A stretch of DNA of 64,000 bases, taken from Castor canadensis. Its lineage: Eukaryota > Chordata > Mammalia > Rodentia > Castoridae. Of this stretch, positions 36,270-48,331 are shown piece after piece (within the stretch, counting starts at the first letter, position 1; every line of letters begins with the position of its first letter). The notes beneath the pieces are model-generated. The model was not told the DNA's origin. It did no database searches and saw only the letters and a list, made by a program, of their open reading frames with translations. The stretch spans positions 12,432,001 through 12,496,000 of the forward strand of contig NC_133401.1 of NCBI RefSeq assembly GCF_047511655.1, in the 5' to 3' direction. Made by a program: the position numbers and the translations under genes.

Positions 36270-37300
36270 TCCTAAAAAGCCAATTCCACCACTAAGGATC
36301 CAAACCCTTGTGTAGGAGAAGAGCTATCAAGTAACGAATTCCAAAACCCAATAGGGAAAATGATAAACAGCCTCCAAAAAGAAACACAAAAGATGGTATT
36401 TGACTTCAAAGAAGATGTGAATAAAGAATTAAATGAGGTCAAAGAAAATGCAAGCAAATGCATGATTGAAATTAAGAAGATTTTCCAGGAAATGGAAGAG
36501 GAAATCAATAAAGGTATGGAAACCCTGAAAAATAATCAAACCAAAATAACTCAATATCCCAAATAAATATCACAATCAAAAGCTTGGCAAACAGAGTGGA
36601 GCAAGTTGAAAATAGAGTATCAGGAACAGAAGACAAAGCAGAGGAATTAGAACAAATAGTAAAAGATAATGAAAGAATCCTAAGAAAATACTAATGGAAA
36701 ATGCAAGATATCTAGGACACCAACAAACTAATGAATCATAGGTGTAGGAGAAGGAGAGGAGGTACAAACTGAAGTCATATACAACCTATTCAATAGAATA
36801 ACAGCAGAGTACTTCCCTAATTTTGAGAAAGAGAGAGTCACCCAGGTGAAGGAAGCTTATAGAACACCAAAGTGTCAGGAATGAAAGAGAAACATCCCCA
36901 GATACACCATAATAAAATCCCCTAGCACACAGAACAAAGAAAGAATTCTGAAAGCTGCAAAAGAGTTGAGTCACATATAAAGGCAAACCCATCAGAAATA
37001 ACATGGGATTTCTCAACTCAAACTCTTAATGCAAGAAGGTCATAGAAAGAAATAACTCAGGCACTGGAAGAAAGCAAATGTCAACCTAGACTAGTCTACC
37101 CAGCAAAACTATCTTTCCTAATTGATGGAGTAACTACAACCTTCCACAATAAGGAAAAACTAAAGGAATTTGTGAGCACCAAGCCAGCACTACAAAAGAT
37201 ACTTAAAGGACTTTTACATAAAGGAGAAGAAACTAAAGTGAGGCAGCTAGACTCCAGGAGAATAAACCTTTTTAGCAAGCAGACCATTAAACAATGAATA
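36270..37300 (+). pseudogene. L1 ORF1 remnant
   Basis: The open part (36360-36566) encodes a Lys/Glu-rich heptad-like coiled coil including KEDVNKELNEVKENASK. Further ORF1-like sequence follows in other frames, e.g. 'aatcccctagcacacagaac'. ORF1p is a trimeric RNA-binding chaperone; this copy stops at 36564. Confidence 0.72.
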
Positions 37301-37339
37301 GGTAAAACTAAACAATAGGCAAATAAAAATGACAGGAAA

Positions 37340-40300
37340 CAAGCAGTGTCTCTCAATATTAACACTGAATGTAAATGGCTTCAATGCCCCAATGAAGAGA
37401 TATAATTACAGCAAATTGGGTTAAAAAACAAGACCCAATGTATGTTGCTCATAAGAGACTCATCTAACAAAAATAAACACTGGCTTAGAGTCAAAGGGAG
37501 GAAAAATATTTTCCAAGTAAATGGACCATACAGACAAGCTGGAGTAGCTATACTCATATCTGATAAAGTAGACTTCAGGCTAAAATCAATCAGAAGAGAC
37601 AATAAAGGTCACTTCATATTAATGATAGGAATAATTTATCAAGAGGAAATATCAATCCTTCACATATATGCACCAAAAAACAGGGGCACCCATCTACACT
37701 AAAAAACTCTAGTAGCCCTAAGAGTACAGATAAACACTAACATAATGATAGTGGGAGACCTGAAAACCCCACTATCACCAACAGATAGGTCATCCAGATG
37801 AAAAATCAACAAAGAAACTTATGTGCTACACTACACATTAAACCAAATAGACGTGACTGATATCTACATAGTATTTCACCCAACATCTTGGCAATACACA
37901 TTCTTTTCTTCAGCTCACAGAACTTTCCTCAAAATAGATCATATATGAGGATGCAAAGCAAGTCTCAGCAAATTCAAGAAAATCTAAATAACTCCCTACA
38001 CCATATCAGATCACAATGGAATGAAACTAGACCTCAACAACAAAAGAAATGACAGAATATATTTAAACAGATGGAGACTGAACAATGCAATGCTAAAAAA
38101 CCAATGGGTGACTGAAGTAATAAGGGAAGAAATCAAAAAGTACCCAGACTCCAATGAAAATAAAAATACAACCTACCAGAATCTGTGGACACAGCCATGC
38201 TAAGGGGAGAGTTTATACCTATAAATGCATACATTTAAAAAACAGGTAACTCTCATGTAAACAATCTAATGATGCACCTTAAGCTGCTTAGAAAAGCAAG
38301 AACAAACCAAACCCAAAACCAGCAGATGGAGAGAAATAATAATAAGGGCCAAGATCAATGAGATCAAAACCAAACAAACTGTACAAAGAATTGGTGAATT
38401 AAAAAGTTGGTTCTTTGAAAAGATTATCAAGATTGCCAAACCATTAGCCAACTTGAGAAAACAGAGGAGGGAGAAGAACCAAATTAATAAAATCAGAACT
38501 AAAAAAGGGACATAACCAGAAATATCCATGAAATCCAGAGAATCACTCCAGAGTACTTTGAAGACTTACATTCAAGTAAACTGGAAAATCTAGTTGAAAT
38601 GGAAATATTACTAGATGCATACAACCAATCAAAATTGAATCAAGAAGATATTAACCATTTAAATAGTCCTTTACATGCAATGAAATTGAAGTGGTAATAA
38701 AGGGTCTCCCTACAAGGAAGAGCCTAGCACCTGAAGGATTCATGGCTGAATTTTACCAAACCTTTAAAGAAGAACACCAATACACCTCAAACTTTTTCAG
38801 GATGTAGAAAGAGAAGGAACACTACCAAACTCATTCTGTGAAGCCAGCATTACACTCACTCTGAAACCCAATAAATTTGTAACCAGAAAGGAGAATTATA
38901 GGCCAATGTCTTTAATGAATATAAATACAAATATTCTCAACAAAATACTGGCAAATAGAGTTCAACAATATGTAAGAAAGATCTTACAGCATGACCAAGT
39001 CAGTTTCATTCCAGGGATGCAAGGATAGTTCAATGTATGTAAATGCATAAACATAATACAGCATATAAGGAGAAGCAGGGACAAAAAACACATTATCCTC
39101 TCAATGCAGAAAAAGCCATGGACACAATCCAACACCCTTTCATGATAAAACTCTGAAGGAACTAGGAATAGAAGGAATGTTCCTCAACACAACAAACACA
39201 ACAAAGGCTATATATGACAAACCTAGAGCCAACATCATACTAAATGAAGAACAACTGAAACCATTTGCCTTAAAGTCAGGAATGAGACAGGGCTGACTAC
39301 TTTCTCTACATCTATTAAATATAGTTTTGGTATTCCTAACCAGAGCAATAAGACAAGAGAAAGGAATAAAATTGACTCAAATAAGGAAGGAAGAAGTCAA
39401 ACTATTCCTTTTTGCAGATAATATAAGCCTATACATAAGAGACCCCCAAAACTCTACCAAAATACAATAAATCATAAACTCTTTTGGCAAAATAGCAGGA
39501 TACAAAATTAACATACAGAAATGAGTAACTTTTCTATACACACACAACACAAAGACAGAGAAAGAAATCAGGTAAACAATTCCATTTGCAATAGCCTCAC
39601 AAACAATAAAGTGACTCAGAATAAATTTCCAAAGAAACCAACAACCTTTTTAAAGAAATCTCTAAACCATTGAAAAGACAAAACAAAGACATCAGAAGAT
39701 GGAAAGACCTTCCATACTTATGGATTGGTAGAATCAACATTGTAAAAATGACCATACTACCAAAAGCAATCTACGTGTTCAACACAATCCTTATCAAAAT
39801 CCCAATGACATTCTGCACATTAATAGAAAAAAATCATGAAATACATATAGAGACCCAAAGAACCTTGAATAGCCAAAGCGATTGTGAGCAAAAGCAATTC
39901 TGAGCAAAAAACCCAATGCTGGAGGCATCCCAATACCCGACTTCAAACTGTACTACACAACCATAACAATAAAACAGCATGGTACCAGCACAAAAACAGA
40001 CAGAAAGACCAATGGATAAGAATAGAAAATACAGACATAAACCCTTGCATCCATAGCCAACTATTCTTTGAAAAAGGAGCCCAAAACACATAGTGGAGAA
40101 AATACTGCCTCTTACAAATGCTGCTGGGAAAACTGGGTATCTACATGCGGAAGACTGAAACTAGATCCCTGTCTTTCACCCTATACCAAATCAACTCAAA
40201 GTGGATCAGAGACTTTAGTATATGTCCTGAAACTTTGAAACAATTCCAAGAATCAGTAGGAAATACACTGGAAGTGTAGGCATAGTGAATACTTTCTTAA

Positions 40301-41000
40301 CAGTATATAAAACTCTCAGCATCTAAGAGAAACAATGAACAAATGGGACTGCATCAAACTGAAGAGCTTCTGCACAGCAAAGGGAACAGTCAGCAGACTC
40401 AAGAGATAGCCCATAGAATGGAAGAAAATCTTTGCCATCTTCTCATCCAGTAAGGGACTAATATCCAGAAATCTATAAGGAACTAAAAAAAAAGCTCAGT
40501 CCCCAAATAATCAACACCCCAGTGAAGAAATGGGCACATGAATTAAACAGGAAATTCTCAAAGGAAGAGATACAAATGGCCAGTAAAGACATGAAAGAAT
40601 GTTCAACTTCTCTGGTTATGAAAGAGATGTAAATCAAAACAACACTTAGATTTCATTTCACCCCTGTTAGAATGGCTGTAATCAAGGGTAACAACAGCAA
40701 CAACAAATGCTGGTGAGGATGTGGCAAAACAGGAACCCTTATATGCTGCTGGTGGGCATGCAAATTAGTACAACCACTATGGAAAGCAGTATACAGATTC
40801 CTCAAAAAAGTGGAGATAGCATTGCCATATTATCCAGTGATACCCCTCCTGGACATCAACCCAAAAGAACACAAAACAGGATACTGTAGACCCCTGTACA
40901 CCAATGTTCATCACAGCACTTTTCACAATAGACACTCACAGGAAACAACCCAGATGCCCTACAACTGATGAATGGATCATGAAATTGTGGTACATATACA
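37340..41000 (+). pseudogene. L1 ORF2 remnant (endonuclease and RT)
   Basis: 37442-37702 covers endonuclease sequence with RRDNKGHFILM and HIYAPK. 38021-38203 follows in frame-shifted form, and RT-like sequence runs on with 'tccagggatgcaaggatag' near 39012 and a 'tgcagataatataagcc' segment near 39414, where the second catalytic Asp codon is altered. The C-terminal part runs to about 41000. Numerous stops mark it as dead. Confidence 0.8.
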
Positions 41001-41516
41001 CAATGGAATATTACTAAGCCATAAGGAATATGTGATTTGAAGGTACATGGATGCAGTTGGAGGACATCATGTTAAGTGAAGGTAGCCAGGATCAGAAACA
41101 CAAAAGGCACATGTTTTCTCTCATAGGTGGAAGATAGATACAATGATAAACATATACACATAAAAAAGCATGATCATATACAAACTCAGATGTAGTACAT
41201 GCTTGTAACAGTGGAACTGCTCTATGGAACTTGGGAAAAGACAGAAAGGAAAATAGAAGGAAAGAACCTCAGTAATATTGCATACCAGAAGATGTGAGAG
41301 TAGAAGATATAAAGATGTGTATTGAAAAATGTTGAAAAATGGGGGGTGGGAGGTAAAGGGGTAAGGGAAAGTATTCCAAGGGATTGGACAGATCAAAGTA
41401 AAGCACACCCAGGGTGGGCATACATTAAGACACCCCTTTGAACATTAACTCAAATACTGATAATGAAAGCAGGACTGTAAAATAAGTACAATGAATATAT
41501 AATAATAATAATAAAA

Positions 41517-42000
41517 GATTATGACTCAAACTCAGGAAATCACCCCAGGAGCCATAAGGACCTAAAGCTAAGACTTTCTTAATAAATATTACATCCTTAT
41601 ATCCTGACCCCATTGTTCCCACTCTAGAAACAACCTTGTTTCAGTCTGTTGAAAGTGTGTTCCTTTCATATTAAACTTTGCTATTACATTCATTTGATCT
41701 TCTCCTACCCGACACAAGAACTTAGGTAAATTTCCAAGGTCACTTTTGTGGTAGTTTACTTGAAATGCCCAACCTGGCATAGAAGAACTGACCTGCACTT
41801 AAAGCATTATCTTGGGAGGGTCAGAGGGCCATTGAGGATTTTCCCACCCAGTTACCTTCCTGGGACTTCTCCACCCACCTCCTCATTTCTACTCCTAGTA
41901 TGTAAGCAACTGTGGACTCCAGTTGTTTTGCTGGGCACCCTCTCCTCAAGACCAGTTCTCCACAATAAACCCTGGATTGGCTTTTGTGTTGTCTCCTGGC
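41517..42000 (+). repeat. candidate solo LTR (tentative)
   Basis: Follows the L1 tail. It shows a short TATA-free promoter-like stretch, an AATAAA near 41965 and a pyrimidine-rich end, the usual outline of an LTR's U3-R-U5. No matching copy lies in the window, so the call is weak. Confidence 0.3.
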
Positions 42001-42066
42001 CTATCCATTCTTCACCTCTTTCAGTCTAATAGTTCTCCCCAAAAGAGTACCTATTTTACATTCATG

Positions 42067-42113
<47 letters not shown>

Positions 42114-42148
42114 CATCTGTTAGACTGAAAGAGGTGAAAAATGGATAG
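42001..42148. repeat. 29-bp inverted repeat flanking a TCTA tract
   Basis: Arms 42001-42029 and 42120-42148 are reverse complements at 28 of 29 positions, with weaker pairing for about nine bases outside. The 90-bp loop contains (TCTA)n. The arms could form a hairpin. Origin is unclear: fold-back element, inverted duplication at a break, or assembly artefact. Confidence 0.85.
42067..42113. repeat. (TCTA)n microsatellite
   Basis: Nearly twelve perfect TCTA units inside the inverted-repeat loop. Confidence 0.95.
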
Positions 42149-42474
42149 GCAGGGAGATGGCTTAAATGGCAGCACAGGGTTTATTTGGGAAGAAGTTCTG
42201 CAGAGGGCATGCACAGTGTTTGCTAGGATGTGCAAACACCTGGATCCAATTTCTAGACCTACAAACAAAACAAACAACAAAGAGCAAAAAACCATCAGCA
42301 GGTCTGCACTGCCCTGCCCTACAAGAAATGTGAAAGGAAATCCACATAGAAAGAAAATGATACCAGATGAAACTATGAATCTACACAAAGGAGTAAAGGG
42401 AACTAGCAAATGGAGCCATACAAGTGAATATTCTCCTATTATTTAAATATTTTTGAAAGACAACTGACAGTTTG
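42149..42474. other. intergenic, no gene seen
   Basis: The frames here (plus 101 codons, minus 98 codons) overlap each other and the SINE edge, with no domain. Confidence 0.4.
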
Positions 42475-42700
42475 ATTTTTTTTTCTTCTTTGTAGAACTA
42501 GAAATGGAACCCAGGGCTTGGTGCAAGCTAGCCAAGTGCTCTCCCACTTAAGCTAGGCCCCCACCCTTTCATTTTTGTTTCATTTTTGAGATAAGGTCTC
42601 ACTGACTTTTGCATGGGCTGACCTGGAACACTCTATCTCTGTGACTCTGGCTCATGAGTATCTGTGATACCAGGTGTGTGCCACCACACCCAGCTGATAG
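42475..42700 (-). repeat. composite SINE, antisense
   Basis: T-rich start, 'agtgctctcccacttaagct', 'tgagataaggtctcactgac' and 'ggtgtgtgccaccacaccca' mark a full antisense copy. Confidence 0.8.
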
Positions 42701-43340
42701 CTGACTGTTTAAACAACAGCCAGAATAGTGTTATGTGAGGTTTATAGCATATATATTAATAAAATGTATAACAGCAACAGCCCAAAGGTCAGGTGTATTG
42801 TATTTAGGTTCTTATATGCTATGTGAAGTGGTACAATATCACTTGAAGGAAGACTGTGATAAGTTAAAGATGTACACTTTAGCTCTAAAGCAACCATAAA
42901 GAGATCAAAGCAAAGATTCAGGCAACAACAAGATAAAATAGAATAATATAATTATAACAATACAATATAAGCTAAATAAGTATAGAGAGTACCTGAAAGC
43001 AGCCACAAAAAATGACAAATTAAGGAATTATAGCTAGGAAGTCAGATGGAAAAAACCCACTCATGAAAAATATTTAATACAAAAGAAAACAAAAATGAGA
43101 AGAAAAGAAAAGAAATAAGTTCCATCTAGGCTTATACCTAATAACATCTACAATCATATTATAGGAAAACTGCCTAAGCCCTCAAATAAATAGGTATTAG
43201 GTGGGATGAAAAACAAAAATCACATTCAAGTGTATGTTACCTGTAGAAACACACCTAAATATAAAGAGAAAATAAATTATACATCAAACTAGGAATAAAA
43301 GAAATACCCAATCCTGACAAAGAGCATTTATAAGAAATCT
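42701..43340. other. intergenic, no gene seen
   Basis: A/T-rich with A-rich strand bias; parts of 42860-43320 may be decayed L1 but were not identified with confidence. Confidence 0.35.
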
Positions 43341-43344
43341 GCAG

Positions 43345-43582
43345 CTCTCTGGGCACTGTGGCTCATGCTAGTCATCCTTGCAACGTGGGAAGTAGAGGTA
43401 GAGAGGCTCATGTTCCCAGGCAGCTGGGCATGGTGGTGCAGTCCAGGCTGGACCAGGCATAAAGGCAAGACCTTATTCAAAAAATATTTAAAGCCAAAAG
43501 TGCTGGAGGTATGGCTCAAGAGGTAGAGCATCTGCCTCACAAGAGCAAACCCTGAGTTCAATCCCAGTACTGCCAAAACAGA
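43345..43582 (+). repeat. composite SINE, sense
   Basis: Full architecture: 'gggcactgtggctcatgcta', a second monomer 'agctgggcatggtggtgcag', then the ID unit 'gtatggctcaagaggtagag' ending 'gagttcaatcccagtactgc'. Confidence 0.87.
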
Positions 43583-43639
43583 TGGCTGGCGATCCTTGAT
43601 AGCTGAAAGTTCTTTTGTTGAAAAGACTTTGAGAATAAT

Positions 43640-44640
43640 ATTGTGGTCAGAAGATGAGGTCTCTTTATTTTTTTAAATCATCAAATTATGTTGCTGATGC
43701 TGTCATACTTTGGTAATGAGATGGGTTACTTTAATGTGAAATCCCATCAAGCATTGCACTTCATAATAACTTGTGCAATTTGAAATACTTCTGCAGATTC
43801 AATAATGTCTTTTCTTCTTCTTCAGTTTCTTCTTCCTTTTCCTCCTTTTCTGCAGATAACTCAACCAATTCTTCCAGTTCCCCATCTATCAACACTTCTT
43901 GATGGTTTTCCACATCCTCATGTTGGTAAATCTTTCTCCACCCACATGTCTTGCAGCATCTCCAATAATTTTTTAGATTTTCCTGTCAAAACCTGTTCCT
44001 GAATCTGTATAGCCAGCCATTCATTACTTGAAGGAAATTGCTAATGGTCACTAGTTTCTTGGCTGAATTCTTCCTGTAGGCTCAATGCTTTTTTGGTGCA
44101 ACATGTAGTCTTCAATCAACATGTTTTCGGTTCATACATTCCACCTACATTTGTAATGTCTTTTCATCTTCACTAAGCACTTATGTACTGTGGCAACAAC
44201 TTTTTCATTTTGAGGTGTGACAACCAAACTAGCATGAATTTCTTTTTCATTCTCCATAATTTCATGGATAGAAGACTCATTCTTAGCATAGATCTTAAGA
44301 ACCTTAGAAAATGTTTTCTTCTCTTTCCTTATTAAGTTGACATGTTTCACCTTTTATGGCTTCTCTTTGGTTAATCTGAACTGTCAGCATCACTACTCTT
44401 GAACTTTGTGACCATTACTGAGTAACATAAGGGTTACTTGAACAGATCACTGCAATGTTGAAGCAGTTAATCCAATAACTGAGATGGCTGGTAAGTGACT
44501 AATGGGTATGTAGCACATACACTGTGGATGCACAGAACACAAAAGGATGATTCATACCTTGGGCAGGCTGAAGTGGGGTGGTCTGAGACTTCAGCCCACT
44601 GCTCAAAATGGTACACAATTTACTACTTATAACTTCTTGA
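43640..44640 (-). mobile_element. Tigger/pogo-type DNA transposon fossil
   Basis: On the minus strand the frame 44350-44132 encodes a helix-turn-helix-like stretch with FSKVLKIYAKNESSIHEIMENEKEI, a hallmark of Tigger (pogo/CENPB-like) transposases. Further minus-strand sequence continues through a Trp/Arg-rich segment to an acidic Glu-rich region at about 43800-43870. The flank 44400-44640, with 'accattactgagtaacataa', matches the non-coding Tigger sequence I recall. Stops break the gene. The family moved by cut-and-paste into TA sites and is long extinct in rodents. Outer ends were not determined. Confidence 0.8.
44132..44350 (-). pseudogene. Tigger transposase N-terminal fragment
   Basis: 72 codons starting MKHVNLIRKEKK, with a CENPB-type DNA-binding helix-turn-helix region. 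The frame ends after KCLVKMKRHYKCRWNV. Transposase-like coding continues downstream in other frames, but no catalytic DDE domain is intact. Confidence 0.75.
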
Positions 44641-44744
44641 AGGACTGGTGTTTGGGGTGGGGGCAGGGGTAGAATGCTATGGGTTGAATGCTCCAAAGCC
44701 AATGTTGACATTTAATTACCATGGCAACAATATTAAGAAGTGAG

Positions 44745-45055
44745 ATTTTACAATGACCTAATGCAGAAATGGTCAAATGAACTGAACAGAGATTTTTCAG
44801 CAGAAGAAGCCTATGTGACCAAAAAACAAATGAAGAAATTTTCAACATCCCTGGCCATAAAGGAATGCAAAGTGAAAACACATTAAGATTGCACCTCACT
44901 CCTGTTAGAATGGCTTTTATCAAGAACCAAACAACAACATATGTTGGAGAGCATGTGAGTAAAATGGAATCCTTATACATTGATGGTGGGAATGTAAATT
45001 AGTACAATCACCACAGAAAACAGTATGGAAGGTCCTCAAAAATCAAACCATAGAA
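44745..45055 (+). repeat. outer L1, left arm (ORF2 3' end)
   Basis: 'ttttatcaagaacc'-type ORF2-end sequence with 'cctgttagaatggcttttat' and 'attgatggtgggaatgtaa', ending in 'aggtcctcaaaaatcaaacc'. The logical next L1 sequence appears at 47452, so a nested L1 has separated the arms. Confidence 0.78.
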
Positions 45056-47451
45056 CAGGAAGAAGTTCCACACAGCTCCACTACTCTGCCATTGGTGGTA
45101 AGTCCTGCTTCCTGACACACGTAGGAACTTGGAGCTCCATGCTAGCCCCTGCTACTTGACCTGCTACTCCACGCCTTGAAACACAAGGGAAACATGCACC
45201 CTTACACAAGCAGACACCAGGGCTCCTGCTGCTCTGCACATAACAGAAGGCGCAAGCCAAAGACTTCATTTTTCTATGCTTGCAGCACGACTTTACTGGG
45301 CTCCTGGAGCCCATGCATGGCAAGCAGGATCCAGAATTCCTGTTGCCCACTGGCTTGGTTATCCTATGCTTGCAGAAACTGTGCTGGTTCTTGGAAGCCC
45401 ACACCCTGGCATCTGGTGCCTCTACTGCCTTTCATGCACCAGAAAATTCAAGCCCATTGACTTTGCTGTCCCTCAAATTGCTAGTAAATGCCAGAAGCCC
45501 ACTGCCACACTTGCAAGTGAACCCCAAGCTCCAGCTACTCTGCTGGCACCAAAAAGCTTATTTCACACAGAGCACGGAGGCCCACTGATCACCTCCATGG
45601 CCTCCTGTGGGAGAGCCCCTGCTGCCATATCAAAGAGCAGGGACCCAGCTCCACCACTCAGTGGTAATCTGCCAGTCTGTGGGTACTAGAAGACCTGCTT
45701 CCCTAAGCAACAAAAAGACCCAGTGGTCCCCACCATGTCTAAAGATGGGAGAGACACCACTTCTTCATTAAAGAACAAGAACTCAAAATTTGCCACTGAG
45801 AGCAGGAAAGCTGGAGCATACTATTTCTGGTCAGCACTAGAAGGCCTGCATCCCCGAGGTGCTTAGAGACCCAGCACTTCCCACTGTGCCTGCCTGCAGG
45901 AGAGTCCAGTTTCAATCTAAGAGCTATAATCTCATTTCCTCCTTTGAGTGGCAATCTACTACTCTGCATCTGCCAGGATAGTTTCCTCCCAAGGTGCACA
46001 GAGACTCAGCACTCCCCATTGTGCCTGACAGTGGGAGAGTGCCTGGTCCTCTGTTAAAGAGTGAGAGCACCAGATCCCCCACTGAAGAGAGGAAAGCTGT
46101 AAACTGATACTCTGTAGGTGGCACCAGAAGGCCTGCTCCAAATGTGTACAGAGGCCCAGAACTTCCTACTGCACCTCCCTGCAGGAGAGCCCCATCTCTT
46201 CTGTCCAAGTGCTGGAATCCCAGCTCCTCCACTGAGTGACAATCTGCAGGTGTTATGAGGGCTGCCTTCCACAGAGCAGAGACCAAGAACTCCTCACTAT
46301 GACTGCAAAAGATCCCTCATCACTCCACAAAAGAGTGAGTACCAGAGCTTCCTCATGGAGGGAAGAAAAAAGTCATCTGCATTACAAAAAGTACCCTGAA
46401 AGGGGTAATGTTTCCAGCATACCCCTCTCTGAGGAAAACTGCTGGAACACTAAGATAAAAAACTCAAAACCACAACCACCAGGACACCAGGGATTAAAAT
46501 CCTAACCAAAATCAACTGCAGATGCATAATCTCAAAGCAGAATGGAACAGCAAGACAATTAGTCTCCTTCAAAAGCTAACTCTATTACTAAGGATTTAGT
46601 AGAAGAGAAGATATCAAATAATGAATTCCAAAAAACAATACTAAAAATATTTAATGAGCTCAAAGATGAAACACAAAAGCTAGTATCTGATTTCAAAGAA
46701 AATGTGAATAAACTATTAAATGAGCTCAAAGAGAATACAAGCAAACAGATAAGTGAAATTAAGAAGACTATGCAGGATATGAAAGAGAAAATCAATAAAG
46801 TTATGAAATCATGCAAATAATCATTCTGAAAGAAGCAACTCAATAAGGGACTAATATCCAGAATCTACAGGGAACTCAAACAATTCAACCCCTCAGAAAT
46901 CAACATCCCAATGAACAAAGGGCAAATGAATAAGACAGGGAATTCTTAAAGGAAAAGGTAGAAATGGCCGGTAAATATATGAAGAAGTATTCAACTTTCC
47001 TGTTTATGAAAGAGATGCAAATCAAAATAACACTTGGATTTCATCTCACCCCTATTTAGAATGGCTATAATCAAGGGTAATAACAACAACAAATGCTGGC
47101 GAGAATGTGACAAAACAGGAGCGCACATTAGTATAACCACTCTGTAAAATTTGTACAGTATGTGTGGTGGGGGTACTAGTGGTCAGGTAGAGGGTGTATG
47201 AAGGAGATTAAGGTGACAGTATATGGTAGATGAACTTTATATACCTATATGAAACCCTACATGAAACAGAACTAAGAAATCTATTACATTTGCTTTAAGT
47301 GGGCTGGGGATGGGTTTGAGGGGTGAGATGATAGGGGCAATAACTAATGTAAAGTATAAGTCTAATTGGAATTGTCACTATGACAATTCCAATGTCCCCC
47401 TGTATAATGACCATATCCTAATAAAAATTTATTAAAAACTAAATTAAAACT
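45056..47451 (+). mobile_element. inner LINE-1, internally deleted
   Basis: Inserted in the outer L1. 45056-46500 is the 5' UTR, parallel to 35051-36260. ORF1 starts near 46600 with the same coiled-coil layout, and at 46843/46844 the sequence jumps to the point equivalent to 40451 near the end of ORF2, followed by the 3' UTR and A-rich tail. Roughly 3.9 kb (36555-40450 in the 35-kb copy) is missing. In the full copy an AG stands immediately before the rejoined base, as at a 3' splice site. No clean target duplication was identified. Confidence 0.8.
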
Positions 47452-48331
47452 AAACTACATGATCCAGCAATACCTCTCTTAGGGGTATACAAAAAGGAAT
47501 GTAATTCTGGTTACAACAAAGGCACCTGCACACCCATGTTTGTTACAGCACTATTCACAATAGCTACACTATGGAAATAGCCATGATGCCCCAATACTAA
47601 TGAATAGATTAAGAAAATGTGGAATATAATTTTATTCAACCATAAAGAAGAATAAAATTTTGTCATTTGCAGGTAAATGTATGGAACTGGAGAACATCAT
47701 CTAAAGTGAAGTTAGGCAAATCCAGAAAGCCAAAAGCCACATGTTGTCTCTTGTATGTGGAATATAGACCTAATACAAATACAAGCAATATTATGAAAAA
47801 CAGTTCAAGCTAAGGGGAGGTCAATATAAGAGAGGGAGGGTAAAACAAAGAAGTTAGGAAAGTGAATATGGTTGATGTACATCCTATGCAATACTGAATG
47901 TATTCTTTAAACCTGTTTAAAGAAGAGGACTAATATAAAAAGGAGAAAAATATAGGGGATGAAAGAATTCCCGTTGCAATACATATATACATGGAAATGT
48001 CATAATGAAGTATCCTGCACAGGTATCAAAAATATAAAAATGTCATTTTTACATTCAAAAACAGAGAACAGGAAGGCAAAACAGCTCCTGTCTGGGGGGT
48101 TGGTACCTGCGGGATGGGGAGGATATAAGGAAATAGTGAAGGAAGGTAAATATAGTGGAAATATGTATACATGTATGTAAATGAAAAAAGTGGCTTGTTG
48201 AAACTATTCCAGGAATGAGGGAAAGGGGGATGTAGAGAATGAAGTGGTTAATTCAACAATGATATAGTATAAGAACTTTTGTAAATGTCACAATGTACTC
48301 CCAGTACAACAATAGTGAAAAATAAAATAAA
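47452..48331 (+). repeat. outer L1, right arm and 3' UTR
   Basis: Resumes at 'catgatccagcaatacct', continues with 'acagcactattcacaatag' and the 3' UTR, and ends in 'aaaataaaataaaac'. Paired with 44745-45055. Confidence 0.78.

Larger units (their letters stand above)
35051..41516 (+). mobile_element. near full-length LINE-1, sense, mutated
   Basis: About 6.5 kb. GC-richer 5' UTR (35051-36260), ORF1 (about 36270-37300), ORF2 (about 37340-41000) and a 3' UTR ending in 'ataataataataaaag'. A 68-codon coiled-coil frame (36360-36566), an endonuclease fragment (37442-37702) and a frame near the ORF2 end (39670-39903) show the order, but stops and frameshifts break both ORFs. Its 5' UTR is shared with the inner L1 at 45056, so both belong to one subfamily. 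It was made by target-primed reverse transcription and cannot now encode its own machinery. Confidence 0.88.

Noticed and set aside
45056-46500. Frames of 90-137 codons on both strands considered as a gene
   Set aside because: Sequence parallels 35051-36260 and is L1 5' UTR in both places.
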